This document shows positions 1-8,561 of a stretch of 64,000 bases of DNA, in pieces. Origin of the DNA: Pseudomonas huaxiensis (lineage in GTDB: Bacteria; Pseudomonadota; Gammaproteobacteria; Pseudomonadales; Pseudomonadaceae); contig NZ_QKVL01000022.1 of assembly GCF_003231275.1 (NCBI RefSeq), positions 40,621-104,620 of the forward strand, written 5' to 3'. Position 1 is the stretch's first letter. Each line of letters starts with the position of its first letter. A program made the translations under genes and the position numbers. The notes beneath the pieces are model-generated. The model saw nothing but the letters and a program-made list of their open reading frames with translations. It was not told where the DNA came from and searched no databases.

Positions 1-366
1 CCAGCGCGCCTGCGGCAGGCACAGTTCGTCCAGCACCAGGTTTTCCGCGACGCTCAAGCCCGGGGCAATACCGTCATTGACGTGCTGGTGCACTGCAACG
101 ATCCCCACCCTGCGGGCAGCGAGCGGCGAGCTGAAACGCTGCAAGCGGCCCTGCACCCAGAGTTCGCCGGCGTCATGGGGCTGGCTGCCGGCGAGAATCT
201 TGACCAGGGTGGATTTGCCGGCGCCATTGGCGCCCAGTAACGCGACAACTTCGCCAGGAAGAATCTGTAGATCAACCTGATCGAGCGCGTGGTTTGCCGC
301 AAAGGTTTTACTCAGGCCACGTACCCGGACAAGCGGTTCGGGTAGCGCGGCCATTGGAAGTGTCAT
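1..366 (-). CDS. Sugar-type ABC transporter ATP-binding protein (5' part only)
   Basis: The first 122 codons of a gene that runs off the left edge. The ATG at 364-366 reads MTLPMAALPEPLVRVRGLSK and is followed by a Walker A motif (GANGAGKST) and a Q-loop region (VAVHQHV). GANGAGKST and the LVRVRGLSKTFAANHALD opening are typical of the duplicated RbsA/MglA/XylG-type ATPases that energise import of sugars and some other small solutes, so the full protein is probably about 500 residues. It is transcribed away from the sulfur operon that begins at 904; whether the two are functionally linked cannot be told because the permease and binding-protein genes lie outside the window. The substrate is unknown. 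Confidence 0.85.
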   Translation of the reverse strand, partial: MTLPMAALPEPLVRVRGLSKTFAANHALDQVDLQILPGEVVALLGANGAGKSTLVKILAGSQPHDAGELWVQGRLQRFSSPLAARRVGIVAVHQHVNDGIAPGLSVAENLVLDELCLPQARW

Positions 367-698
367 GCTGTAATTCCGGACAAACTGAGGTGGGATTAGT
401 TCGTGTTCGCAAAAGTTGACTCCGGGATTAAATTCACTAACGCAAACAAAATCAACTAACCTGATCGCATAGAAAAAGTTTTTTAGTTATAAGCCTTCAG
501 TAACTTCAATTTCACTGTTCAGGGGCCAACACTTGAGCAACAAAGTGTTGGTGTAACGACAGGCGTGTAGGGTCGCGCAGCGCGCTAGTGCCTCAGTCCG
601 GGCGTAATGATTTATTGTCCGGGAGTGCTTTAAAGAAATAGCTTTCCTTGTTTATAGCGTAAGCACTGGCCTACTAGTGGGCGCATGTTTTTCCGGCG

Positions 699-714
699 TG
701 GCATGTTGATTGCA
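699..714 (+). promoter_or_regulatory. Candidate sigma-54 (RpoN) promoter of the sulfur operon
   Basis: The site reads TGGCATGTTGATTGCA. It fits the -24/-12 consensus TGGCAC-R-N4-TTGCW with one mismatch (T for the last C of the -24 box). It lies 190 bp before the ATG of the SfnB-like gene and is correctly oriented. Pseudomonad sfn operons for sulfone/sulfonate use are known to depend on RpoN with the enhancer-binding protein SfnR, which fits the genes here. No SfnR gene is in the window. The rest of the 367-903 gap holds AT-rich sequence around 420-490, presumably the divergent promoter of the ABC gene, and no convincing gene. Confidence 0.6.
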
Positions 715-903
715 GCTTTGTGAAGCGGTAATGGTGATTTCAAAATAAAGTTGATCGTGATTCCGGTTTTTTCAAATACATCATCGAACTGCCCCTCTCC
801 CAGTAGTAACCGCTGAACTTTGTGGTTGCGCAACATCATTCGCTGTATTGCATTGAGTCGCCAGTGAGGGCGGCTTGGCACATGAACCCACCAGGAAAAA
901 ACA

Positions 904-2166
904 ATGAGTTCGACACATTCCCCCGACCCGACCTACGCAGACTTGCATCAGCGCTTTGCCGAGGTGTTCGCCCGCATTGCCGACACGGCCGTTGCCCGCG
1001 AGCAGCAGCGTGAACTCGCCTTTGAGCCGGTCAAGTGGTTGCGTGAAGCCCGTTTCGGCGCCCTGCGGGTACCGGTCGCACAAGGCGGACTGGGTGCGAC
1101 CCTGCCGCAGCTTTTTCGCCTGTTGATCGAACTCGGGGAGGCGGACTCCAACCTGCCGCAGATCTTCCGGGCGCATTTCGGTTTCGTGGAGGGGCGGTTG
1201 TCCAGCCGTGACCCGGCATCGCAGGACTATTGGTTGTCCAAGGTGGCCGATGGTCAGCTCTGGGGCGCTGCCATGGCTGAGCGCAGCAGCACGACCGGCA
1301 ATTCGGTTGCGCTCAGCCCTGTCAGTGCGGAATCGGCAACGGCCGGCTGGCAACTGGATGGCGAGAAGTATTACTGCACGGGAACCCTGTACGCGGACTG
1401 GATCGCCGCCGTCGCGCTGGAGGGCGAGGACTTTGTCAGCGTCGCGGTGCCGACCGATGCCCAGGGTGTATCGGTGGTGGATGACTGGGACGGTTTCGGC
1501 CAGCGCCTCACCGGCAGCGGCACCACGCGGTTTGCCGCGGTAGCCGTGCCGGATCAACACATCATCCGCCGCTTCAAGAAAGACGAGGTTCGTGCCGAGT
1601 CGTATCTCACCGCGTTCTATCAGTTGTTCCATCTTGCAGCCCTGGCGGGGATCGCCAATGCGGTGCTGCGCGATGCCACCGAGTTCGTCAAGGGACGCAC
1701 CCGAGCGTTCGGCTTCCCGGGGCATGCCAGCCCCAAGGACGATCCGCTGGTGCAGCGGGTTATCGGGCGTCTTTCAAGCCTGGCCTATTCGGCTGAAACC
1801 CAGGTGCTGGCAGTCGCCGGGATTGTCCAGGAGGTGTACGAGGCGGAGCAGGGCGGTTACGCCGAGGAACACCACTACACCGAAGCAGAAGTACGCACCT
1901 TCCAGGTTCAGCAGATCATCCTGGGGCAGGTGTTGGAGGCCACGACCTTGCTGTTCGAAGTCGGCGGTGCTTCCGCCACCAGTGAAGCCCGGCGTTTCGA
2001 CCGTCACTGGCGCAATGCCCGCACGCTGGCCTCGCATAACCCGGCGATCTACCGCGAGCGAGTGCTGGGCAACTACTACCTGAATGGCGTCACCCCGGAT
2101 GCCGCCTGGCTTGCCCAGCAAGCCGCCGATACTACCGGCGCCCGCGACGAGGCGAGCGCGGTATGA
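904..2166 (+). CDS. SfnB/DszC-like acyl-CoA dehydrogenase-fold flavin oxidoreductase
   Basis: 420 residues, the usual length of SfnB-family sulfur acquisition oxidoreductases. These have an acyl-CoA dehydrogenase fold but act as flavin-dependent monooxygenases on organosulfur compounds (as DszC does on dibenzothiophene) or as accessory proteins for growth on sulfones. The diagnostic C-terminal block LFEVGGASATSEARRFDRHW begins near residue 350 and continues into RNARTLASHNP, as in DszC relatives. The ATG at 904 follows a purine-rich stretch (GGAAAAAAC). The stop overlaps the next gene by 4 bp (ATGA), so the two are translationally coupled. It is the first gene of a four-gene operon with a second family member, an LLM monooxygenase and an aldo/keto reductase. 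Exact substrate unknown. Confidence 0.8.
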   Translation: MSSTHSPDPTYADLHQRFAEVFARIADTAVAREQQRELAFEPVKWLREARFGALRVPVAQGGLGATLPQLFRLLIELGEADSNLPQIFRAHFGFVEGRLSSRDPASQDYWLSKVADGQLWGAAMAERSSTTGNSVALSPVSAESATAGWQLDGEKYYCTGTLYADWIAAVALEGEDFVSVAVPTDAQGVSVVDDWDGFGQRLTGSGTTRFAAVAVPDQHIIRRFKKDEVRAESYLTAFYQLFHLAALAGIANAVLRDATEFVKGRTRAFGFPGHASPKDDPLVQRVIGRLSSLAYSAETQVLAVAGIVQEVYEAEQGGYAEEHHYTEAEVRTFQVQQIILGQVLEATTLLFEVGGASATSEARRFDRHWRNARTLASHNPAIYRERVLGNYYLNGVTPDAAWLAQQAADTTGARDEASAV

Positions 2167-3515
2167 GCAGCGCAAACCGCGGCAACCAGCGTAGCGGCCA
2201 GATGAGCCTGGGCATGAACATGCTGGGTTTCGGCGCGCACCTGGGCGCCTGGCGCAAAGCCGAACTCGCCGCCACGGCTCACCTGGATATCGAGCATTAC
2301 CAGCACATTGCCCGGTTATCCGAGCGTGGCTGTCTCGACGCGGTGTTTCTCGCCGACTGGTCAGCCCTGGCGGGCGACGTGTCCAACCAGCCGGTCGGCC
2401 ATCTGGATCCGGCCATCGTGCTGACCGCAGTCGCCGCCGCCACCCAGCGTATCGGCGTGATCGCCACGGCTTCGACCACCTACAACGAGCCGTACAACAT
2501 CGCGCGGCGTTTTGCCTCGCTGGACCATGTCAGCCGCGGCCGGGCGGCATGGAACGCGGTGACCAACGCCAGCGACGATGCCGCGCAGAATTTCGGTCTG
2601 GGCGGCGCGCCGCTGCATGTCGACCGGTATGCGCGGGCCGACGAGTTCATCGATGTCACCTTGAAGCTGTGGGATAGCTGGGAAGACGACGCGATCATCG
2701 GCGATGCCCGCACCGGTCAATTTGCCGATCCGCGAAAGGTTCGTCCCATAGATTTCGTCGGCCAGCATTTTTCGGTCAAAGGGCCGCTGAACGTGCCGCG
2801 CTCGGCCCAGGGCCGTCCGGTGCTGGTACAGGCGGGCTCGTCGGAGGGCGGCAAGGCCCTCGGCTCACGCTATGCCGATGCGATCTTCACCACCCAGACG
2901 ACATTGGACGCCGGCCAGCAGTTTTACCGGGAAATGAAGGAACGGGCGGTGCGCTGGGGGCGCAACCCCGAGCACCTGAAGATCATGCCGGGGCTGTCCA
3001 CCGTGATCGGCAGCACCGAGGCCGAGGCCCAGGCGCGTTTCGACGACCTCAACGCCTGGCATGGCGAGCACGGTTTGCTCGATCTGGTGGCTGGCCGGTT
3101 CGGCATCCCGGCCAGCGAACTCGACCCGGATGCGCCGCTGCCATGGGATCGCATCGGTGCGGTGGCGGACTTCGAGCGCGGCTCGCAAGGCTTCCTCGAA
3201 GCGCAACTGAACCTGGCTCGCCAGGAAAACCTCAGCGTTCGCCAGCTTTCCCGGCGCATCCTGGTGGGCCATCGCCTGGTGGTCGGCACGCCCGAACAGG
3301 TTGCCGATACGCTCGCCGAGTGGTTCCTGGCCCATGCCGCCGATGGCTTCAACATCATGCCGGACATGTTCCCGTCCGGTGTCGAGGCGTTCGTCGATGA
3401 GGTCGTACCGCTGCTGCGCAAGCGCGGGCTGTTCCGTCATGAATACACCGGCAGCACGTTGCGCGAGCACCTTGGCCTGCCGTTCCCCGTCAACCAGTAC
3501 CGCCCGCGCTCCTGA
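2163..3515 (+). CDS. LLM-class FMN-dependent monooxygenase, NtaA/SnaA/DszA type
   Basis: 450 residues, as expected for the NtaA/SnaA/DszA/SoxA branch of bacterial luciferase-like TIM-barrel monooxygenases, which use reduced FMN supplied by a separate reductase. Family features seen are GMNMLGFGAHLGAWR near the N-terminus, SLDHVSRGRAAWNAVTN in the first third and GRPVLVQAGSSEGGKALGSR in the middle. The start chosen overlaps the upstream stop by 4 bp; a later ATG at 2205 (MSLGMNMLG) is a possible alternative. In this operon, between two SfnB-like proteins, a role in oxidative cleavage of a C-S bond during sulfate starvation is the simplest inference. A matching flavin reductase is not present in the operon. 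Confidence 0.85.
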   Translation: MSSANRGNQRSGQMSLGMNMLGFGAHLGAWRKAELAATAHLDIEHYQHIARLSERGCLDAVFLADWSALAGDVSNQPVGHLDPAIVLTAVAAATQRIGVIATASTTYNEPYNIARRFASLDHVSRGRAAWNAVTNASDDAAQNFGLGGAPLHVDRYARADEFIDVTLKLWDSWEDDAIIGDARTGQFADPRKVRPIDFVGQHFSVKGPLNVPRSAQGRPVLVQAGSSEGGKALGSRYADAIFTTQTTLDAGQQFYREMKERAVRWGRNPEHLKIMPGLSTVIGSTEAEAQARFDDLNAWHGEHGLLDLVAGRFGIPASELDPDAPLPWDRIGAVADFERGSQGFLEAQLNLARQENLSVRQLSRRILVGHRLVVGTPEQVADTLAEWFLAHAADGFNIMPDMFPSGVEAFVDEVVPLLRKRGLFRHEYTGSTLREHLGLPFPVNQYRPRS

Positions 3516-3537
3516 GCACCGGCGACAAGGATTCAGC

Positions 3538-4590
3538 ATGCGTTATCGCCAATTGGGCCGCAGCGGCATCGAAGTGAGCGTTCTGGGGCTGGGCACCTTG
3601 ACCTGGGGCCATCAGAACAGCGAAAGCGACGCTCACCAGCAAATCGAGCTGGCACTCGCCGAAGGCATCAACCTGATCGACACCGCCGAGATGTATCCGA
3701 CGCCGACCAGCGCCGAGACCTGGCGAACCACCGAGCGCTATATCGGCAACTGGCTCGCCGCCAGTGGACGGCGCGCCGAGGTGGTGCTGGCCAGCAAAGT
3801 CAGCGGGCCGTCCGGTGGGCTTCAGAGCCAGCAACACATCCGCGGCGGCTTGAGCCGGCATGACCGGCGCAACATCGTCGAAGCCCTGAACGGCAGTCTC
3901 GAGCGTTTACGCACGGACTACCTGGATGTGTACCAGTTGCATTGGCCCGACCGTAAAACCACCACCTTCGGCCAGCGCGAGTACGTGTACCAGGGCGATG
4001 CCGAGAGTGTTGCCATCGAAGAAACCCTCAGCGTGCTGGCAGAACAGGTCCGCGCCGGCAAGGTTCGGCACATCGGTGTCTCCAACGAAACGCCGTGGGG
4101 CGTCGCCGAATTCCTCAAGCAGAGCGAGCGGCTGGGGCTGCCGCGCATCGTCAGCGTGCAGAACCCCTACAGCGTGCTCAACCGGCTGTTCGAGGGCGGT
4201 TTGTCCGAGTTCAGCGACCGTGAAGGCGTAAGCCTGCTGGCCTATTCGCCGCTGGCCTTCGGTGCGTTGACCGGTAAATACCTCAATGGCGCTCGCCCCG
4301 AGGGATCGCGGCTGTCGGCGGTGTACCGGTCGTTCAACCGCTATGACAGTCGCTCGGCGCAGGAGGCCATTGCCGGGTATGTGGACATCGCCCGACAGCA
4401 TGGGCTGACGCCGGCGCAACTGGCGCTGGCCTTTGTCATCGACAAGCCCTTCGTCGCCAGCGCGCTGACGGGGCAAACCAGCCTGGCCCAGCTCAGAGAA
4501 AACCTCGGTGCGCTGGAGGTCACGCTGAGTGACGAGATAAAGGCGCAGATCCAGGCGATTCACCAGCAGATTCCGAACCCTGCGCCCTGA
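3538..4590 (+). CDS. Aldo/keto reductase (Tas-like)
   Basis: 350 residues starting at MRYRQLGRSGIEVSVLGLGT, the standard N-terminus of the family; the AAGGA at 3527-3531 supports this ATG over longer readings. The catalytic tetrad is present: D48 and Y53 (LIDTAEMYPTP), K87 (VVLASKVSG) and H135 (VYQLHWPDR). The C-terminal half has the cofactor-binding segment (LLAYSPLAFGALTGKY). It is a cytoplasmic NADPH-dependent carbonyl reductase resembling E. coli Tas. It lies 22 bp after the LLM gene and 46 bp before a second SfnB-like gene, so it is part of the sulfur operon and may reduce an aldehyde or ketone released on desulfurisation (inference). Confidence 0.85.
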   Translation: MRYRQLGRSGIEVSVLGLGTLTWGHQNSESDAHQQIELALAEGINLIDTAEMYPTPTSAETWRTTERYIGNWLAASGRRAEVVLASKVSGPSGGLQSQQHIRGGLSRHDRRNIVEALNGSLERLRTDYLDVYQLHWPDRKTTTFGQREYVYQGDAESVAIEETLSVLAEQVRAGKVRHIGVSNETPWGVAEFLKQSERLGLPRIVSVQNPYSVLNRLFEGGLSEFSDREGVSLLAYSPLAFGALTGKYLNGARPEGSRLSAVYRSFNRYDSRSAQEAIAGYVDIARQHGLTPAQLALAFVIDKPFVASALTGQTSLAQLRENLGALEVTLSDEIKAQIQAIHQQIPNPAP

Positions 4591-4636
4591 ACCCGTGCAC
4601 CCACTATTTACGCGAGACCTTGAACAAGGAACTGTC

Positions 4637-5839
4637 ATGAACAGCTTGTCCGCCGTACCTCCGACCGTCACCCTGGAGCAGCTCAACGCCCGTATCGATC
4701 AACTGCTGCCCGAGATCGGCGCTGGTGCTTCGCAGCGTGAACGCGACAGGCAACTGCCTTACGAAGCCGTGGCGCAACTCGCCAAGGCCGGCCTGTTCAC
4801 CGCACGTATTCCGGTCAGCCACGGTGGTGCCGGCGCATCGGTGAAGGACGTGATTGCCTTGCTGATCCGCATCGCCTCGGTCGACTCCAACGTGGCGCAG
4901 GCGCTGCGGCCTGGCTTCGGCTTCCTCGAAGGCCTGCTGGCCTCGACCGCCGACGGCGCCGAGGTCGAGCGCGAGCGTTGGTTCGCCCGTTATCTGCAGG
5001 GCGCCGTGATCGGTAACGCCGGCTGGGAAGTGGGCGGCGCCAGCGGCACGATCAGCGCCAGGATCGTTGCCGAAGGCGACCACTACCGAGCGACCGGCAG
5101 CAAGTTCTACAGCACCGGCGCGCTGTATGCCGACTGGGTCAGTGCGATGGCACTGGATGACAATGAACAGCCGGTGACCTTCATCATTCCCAGCGACCGC
5201 CAGGGTCTGGAACTGCTTGATGACTTCGATGCGATGGGGCAGCGCCTGACGGCAAGCGGCACCACGCACTTGCACGAAGTGGTGGTCAATCGTGATGAGA
5301 TCTGCACGCGGATCGTCGAGGAAGGCAAGCGCACGATCGTCACGCCGTTCCTGCAGTTGTTCCTGGCCGCCGTCCAGGCGGGTATTGCGCGCAACGCACT
5401 GAATGACGCGGTGAACTTCACCAACCAGCACGCGCGCCCGATCAAGCACAGCTCGGCCAGCCGTTCGGTGGACGATCCGTATGTGCAATTCAGTGTCGGG
5501 GAAGTCTCGGCCCGCGCATTTACCGCCGAGGCGGTGGTCCTGCGGGCGGCTGAAACGATCGACCGGGCGTGGGCCAGCGGGCTGGATACGCGGGTGGTGG
5601 ATCAGGCCGCCGTGGATGTTGCCCAGGCGCAGTACATTGCTGCCGAGTCAGCATTGAAAGCCGCGGAGCTGATCTTTGATGTAGGCGGCGCGTCCACCAC
5701 AGGACGGACGCACAACCTGGACCGGCATTGGCGCAACGCCCGTACCGTCGCAAACCACAATCCACGGCAATGGAAAGCGGCCGCAGTGGGCGCCTGGCAA
5801 CTGAGCGGAACGCCACCGCCAATGTCCGGGCTGTTCTGA
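4637..5839 (+). CDS. Second SfnB/DszC-like acyl-CoA dehydrogenase-fold oxidoreductase
   Basis: 400 residues from the ATG at 4637, which follows AAGGA at 4626-4630; an earlier in-frame TTG at 4595 lacks such support. It is a paralogue of the 904-2166 product: the sequence DVGGASTTGRTHNLDRHW at about residue 348 followed by RNARTVANHNPRQWK is the same C-terminal signature, and both carry a YSTGALYADW/YCTGTLYADW segment in the middle. Two divergent SfnB-type proteins in one operon suggest either two substrates or two successive oxidations. It is the last gene of the operon and is followed by a hairpin at 5845-5874. Substrate unknown. Confidence 0.8.
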   Translation: MNSLSAVPPTVTLEQLNARIDQLLPEIGAGASQRERDRQLPYEAVAQLAKAGLFTARIPVSHGGAGASVKDVIALLIRIASVDSNVAQALRPGFGFLEGLLASTADGAEVERERWFARYLQGAVIGNAGWEVGGASGTISARIVAEGDHYRATGSKFYSTGALYADWVSAMALDDNEQPVTFIIPSDRQGLELLDDFDAMGQRLTASGTTHLHEVVVNRDEICTRIVEEGKRTIVTPFLQLFLAAVQAGIARNALNDAVNFTNQHARPIKHSSASRSVDDPYVQFSVGEVSARAFTAEAVVLRAAETIDRAWASGLDTRVVDQAAVDVAQAQYIAAESALKAAELIFDVGGASTTGRTHNLDRHWRNARTVANHNPRQWKAAAVGAWQLSGTPPPMSGLF

Positions 5840-5844
5840 CCGTC

Positions 5845-5884
5845 CCGCCAGCGCGGAGCTTTTACCGCTGGCGGATCGCCCGTT
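5845..5884 (+). terminator. Rho-independent terminator of the sulfur operon
   Basis: Perfect 9-bp inverted repeat CCGCCAGCG (5845-5853) / CGCTGGCGG (5866-5874) with a 12-nt loop, six bases after the operon's last stop codon, followed shortly by GTTTTACT. It has the form of an intrinsic terminator, with a short T-run. Confidence 0.65.
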
Positions 5885-5927
5885 TTACTGGTAGGAAGTG
5901 CAACCCTTACCAATCGTTGTCTGAAGA

Positions 5928-6542
5928 ATGAATCGTCCGCTGTTTGTCACGCTCGATGGCCCCAAGGGCACCGGAAAAACCACCCTGTTGGAGGCCGTCA
6001 CCAAAGCACTGAGGGCCGACAACAGGAAAGTGGTCCGGCTTTGCGAGAAGAAAAGCGACCCCTACCGGGGTGAGACGATGGCCCTCGTCAACCAGCTCGT
6101 CAGAAATCCCGACCGTGATCTGGAATTGAGGGTTTGTCAGCGCCTGGCGGATAGCCGCGCCTGGATTTCCCAGCACGTTCTGCCTGAACAACCAGCGGAC
6201 AGCATCATCCTTATGGACCGCTGGTACCCGTCTGATGCCGCGTTTCGCCGGCTGGTCCCGTTTGTCGAAATCCTCCAGTTGAACATCGCTCGACATGTGC
6301 AAGTGCCGGATCTGCATGTCGGGGTTGTCACCGACCCTGATATTTCATGGCAGAGAGCGGCGGCCCGCTCGCGTGGGCTGGGCAGTACGTTGATCCACAG
6401 GTTGGAAGAACATGTCGCCTGTACCCAGGCATTCGAGCGCGCAGTGGCGGACAACGGTTGGGTGCTATGCCGTAATGAAGGAAGCATTGAGGAGGCAACG
6501 ATGCAGGTGGTGTCCGAGATACAGGGCGTGCTGCGGCGATAG
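5928..6542 (+). CDS. Thymidylate-kinase-like P-loop protein
   Basis: 204 residues, about the size of dTMP kinase. It has a Walker A motif GPKGTGKTT at residues 11-19 directly after the first beta strand (LFVTLD) and a DRWYPSD segment at residues 97-103 that matches the DR motif of thymidylate kinases, where the residues contact the nucleotide. A lid-like arginine-rich stretch follows (WQRAAARSRGLG). The housekeeping tmk normally sits with holB/mltG, which are absent here, so this is probably an extra nucleotide or small-molecule kinase. It stands alone between a terminator and an unrelated exported protein. The ribosome-binding site is weak (CTGAAGA). Substrate not known. Confidence 0.65.
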   Translation: MNRPLFVTLDGPKGTGKTTLLEAVTKALRADNRKVVRLCEKKSDPYRGETMALVNQLVRNPDRDLELRVCQRLADSRAWISQHVLPEQPADSIILMDRWYPSDAAFRRLVPFVEILQLNIARHVQVPDLHVGVVTDPDISWQRAAARSRGLGSTLIHRLEEHVACTQAFERAVADNGWVLCRNEGSIEEATMQVVSEIQGVLRR

Positions 6543-6769
6543 ACAGGCACAGATAGATATTTGCCAATTACGGCGATAGGGGATGGATCAATGTCTTGGC
6601 GGAAACGGGAGGTGCAGTTCTCGTTTCTCGATGTGCAACAGCCCTTCCATCATGGAGTAGTGACGGATAGACTTAAACGGATGCGGCAAAAGGCCATTAA
6701 TGTAAGTGCCATGTTTTTTCATCTACTCAAACACAGCGGTACCGTGCATAAATCTATGGAAGGAAAATC

Positions 6770-7555
6770 ATGAAAGAAGTCATCGCCGCCCTCGTGCTTG
6801 CATCGGGCTTCATATCTACCAGTCACGCTGCTGATAATTTTGACCTGCAATGCACACTTGAGAGCGGTGATGTAATGACGCTCAGTCACGTCAATGACAC
6901 AGCCTATATTGAATTTTTAGCACCCGATGACGACCCGGATGAAGGCGGAAGCGTGATCAAGCTAGATGCGCCCTCCGGAGGGGTGCAGCTTTACTTGAAT
7001 CGAACCCCTGGCGGATCCGAATCGTTTGTTCTTCGCGGCACTGATGGAGATATCGAGGGCGCCGTAGCAGTTGGCTACGAAAAGCTTGCAGGCAAGCAGA
7101 AAGCTTACTTCAGTCAAATGAATCAGATGGGAAAAGAAACCGGATATCACGAGTGCCGACCAGAAACCATCAAGGCATCAGGTTCCTTGCTGACAGCGGG
7201 GCTTGTTGGTCTTAATGTGCCGACAGCCGGTGCACAGGGGGGATCTCCGCTCCCGGTTTCTCAGCCAAGTTCATCCCCAGTAAAAATCAATATTGGCCAG
7301 TATTTGTTCCAGTACGGAGCAGTCAAGACACCGTATCGCACCGTTGACATTGTGGGTGTTTCGGAAGGCTTGGTGATCAATAACGTAACGGTTAACCGGA
7401 ATCAGTGTACGGAGTTTTTGGGGAATCCGAAGAAGCCTATCAGTTTGCCTTTCGGGAAAACGATCACCTATAAATACAATATCGAGTATCGGCGCTGTGA
7501 TGTCGTAGAGGTGGTTGTTAGCACAAATCAGGGCGAGTGGGTGGTTAAGCCTTGA
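6770..7555 (+). CDS. Exported protein of unknown function
   Basis: 261 residues. The first 20 or so form a signal peptide (MKEVIAALVLASGFISTSHA, cleavage expected after SHA-A), so the product should be periplasmic. AAGGAAAATC immediately before the ATG at 6770 is a clear ribosome-binding site. The mature protein contains four cysteines (LQCTLES, YHECRPE, NQCTEF, RRCDVVE), suggesting two disulfides, and an N-terminal segment with an acidic run (APDDDPDEGG). No family was recognised. Base composition is somewhat more AT-rich than in neighbouring metabolic genes. It is followed by a 178-bp gap in which I see no gene, and then by phnX on the other strand. Confidence 0.75.
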   Translation: MKEVIAALVLASGFISTSHAADNFDLQCTLESGDVMTLSHVNDTAYIEFLAPDDDPDEGGSVIKLDAPSGGVQLYLNRTPGGSESFVLRGTDGDIEGAVAVGYEKLAGKQKAYFSQMNQMGKETGYHECRPETIKASGSLLTAGLVGLNVPTAGAQGGSPLPVSQPSSSPVKINIGQYLFQYGAVKTPYRTVDIVGVSEGLVINNVTVNRNQCTEFLGNPKKPISLPFGKTITYKYNIEYRRCDVVEVVVSTNQGEWVVKP

Positions 7556-7733
7556 TTGTTGCCTGATTCATCTCCACCCAGGAAGTGAGCAAGCCATTAT
7601 CTTCGAAACTTTGAAGTGTGTGGTGTGACAAGGCGAGCCCTGGAATGGCAACCGCCCTGTGGAGCTGACCTGGATACGCAGGCCCGACACTTTTTTGCTT
7701 GATTAAGAGCACTAAGTGACGGGCCCACGCCGA

Positions 7734-8561
7734 TCAGCAGCTTTGTGGCATCTCCCCGCGAGCCAGGCGTGCGTTGATTTCGGCGATTACCGCCGGCAGT
7801 TCAGCGATGGTGTCGATCAGGTAATGGGGGCGCGAACCCTCGAACAACTGGCCGATCCGCAGGCGCTGCTGTTGCAATTGCGCTTCGGGCAGCGCCTTGT
7901 ACTGCTCGTACCTAAGGCCAAGGGCGTTGCCCGAACAGCTCAGGGCCACGGTCCACATGCCGGCGCTGCGACCCTCGAGGATCCCCGGCCAGGTGTCGTC
8001 CACCTTGACGCAGGCCGCTACGTCGCTGATGCCCAGGGCGATGACGTTGGCCAAAGCCTGCGCGGGCCAGGGGCGACCGTTGGGGACTTCATCGGTGGCC
8101 ACCACATGGTCGGCGACATAGCCGTTGCCCAGCGCCAGGGCCACCACTTTTTCCATCACCACCGCCGGGTAGCCCGAGCAGGAGCCGATTTTGAGCCCTT
8201 GCCGGCGCAGTTGGTCGATGGCTTCCAGCGCGCCGGGAATCAGTGCCGAGTGGTCGGCGATTTTCTCGATCTGCAGCGGCATGAAGCGCTCGTAGATGGC
8301 GGTCACGTCTTCGTCGGTCGGCCGGTGGCCGAAAGCGGCTTGGTAGCGTTCGGCGATGGCCGGGTTATCGCACAGGGTGCGGATATGGTCCCACTTGCCC
8401 ATGCCCATCGGGCCGCGGGCTTCTTCCAGACTGACCTGGATGCCGAACTCGGCGAAGGCTTCGACGAAGATCTGGGTTGGCGCGAAGGAGCCGAAATCCA
8501 CGACGGTGCCTGCCCAGTCGAGAATGGCGGCTTGCAGTTGCTTTGGCGGTTGGTAGTTCAT
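7734..8561 (-). CDS. phnX: Phosphonoacetaldehyde hydrolase (phosphonatase)
   Basis: 275 residues of the HAD superfamily. It hydrolyses phosphonoacetaldehyde to acetaldehyde and phosphate. The nucleophile D15 lies in ILDWAGTVVDFGS, and K56 in MGMGKWDHIRTL is the Schiff-base lysine characteristic of PhnX. Motif 2 (SCSGYPAVVMEK) and the C-terminal HAD motif (CVKVDDTWPGILEGRSAGMW) are also present. It is the last gene of a five-gene phosphonate operon and its ATG overlaps the stop of the alcohol dehydrogenase by 4 bp. No 2-aminoethylphosphonate transaminase (PhnW) gene is adjacent, which is the usual partner that makes its substrate. Confidence 0.93.
   Translation of the reverse strand: MNYQPPKQLQAAILDWAGTVVDFGSFAPTQIFVEAFAEFGIQVSLEEARGPMGMGKWDHIRTLCDNPAIAERYQAAFGHRPTDEDVTAIYERFMPLQIEKIADHSALIPGALEAIDQLRRQGLKIGSCSGYPAVVMEKVVALALGNGYVADHVVATDEVPNGRPWPAQALANVIALGISDVAACVKVDDTWPGILEGRSAGMWTVALSCSGNALGLRYEQYKALPEAQLQQQRLRIGQLFEGSRPHYLIDTIAELPAVIAEINARLARGEMPQSC

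Noticed and set aside
630..881. 83-residue frame on the minus strand in the gap before the sulfur operon
   Set aside because: It covers the sigma-54 promoter, lacks a supported start and shows no similarity to a known family.
875..890. TGGCAC near the SfnB-like start as a sigma-54 -24 element
   Set aside because: No -12 TGC at the right distance and too close to the start codon; the site at 699-714 is far better.
6561..6773. 70-residue frame between the kinase-like gene and the exported protein
   Set aside because: TTG start without ribosome-binding site, overlaps the next start codon, no recognisable features; treated as leader sequence.
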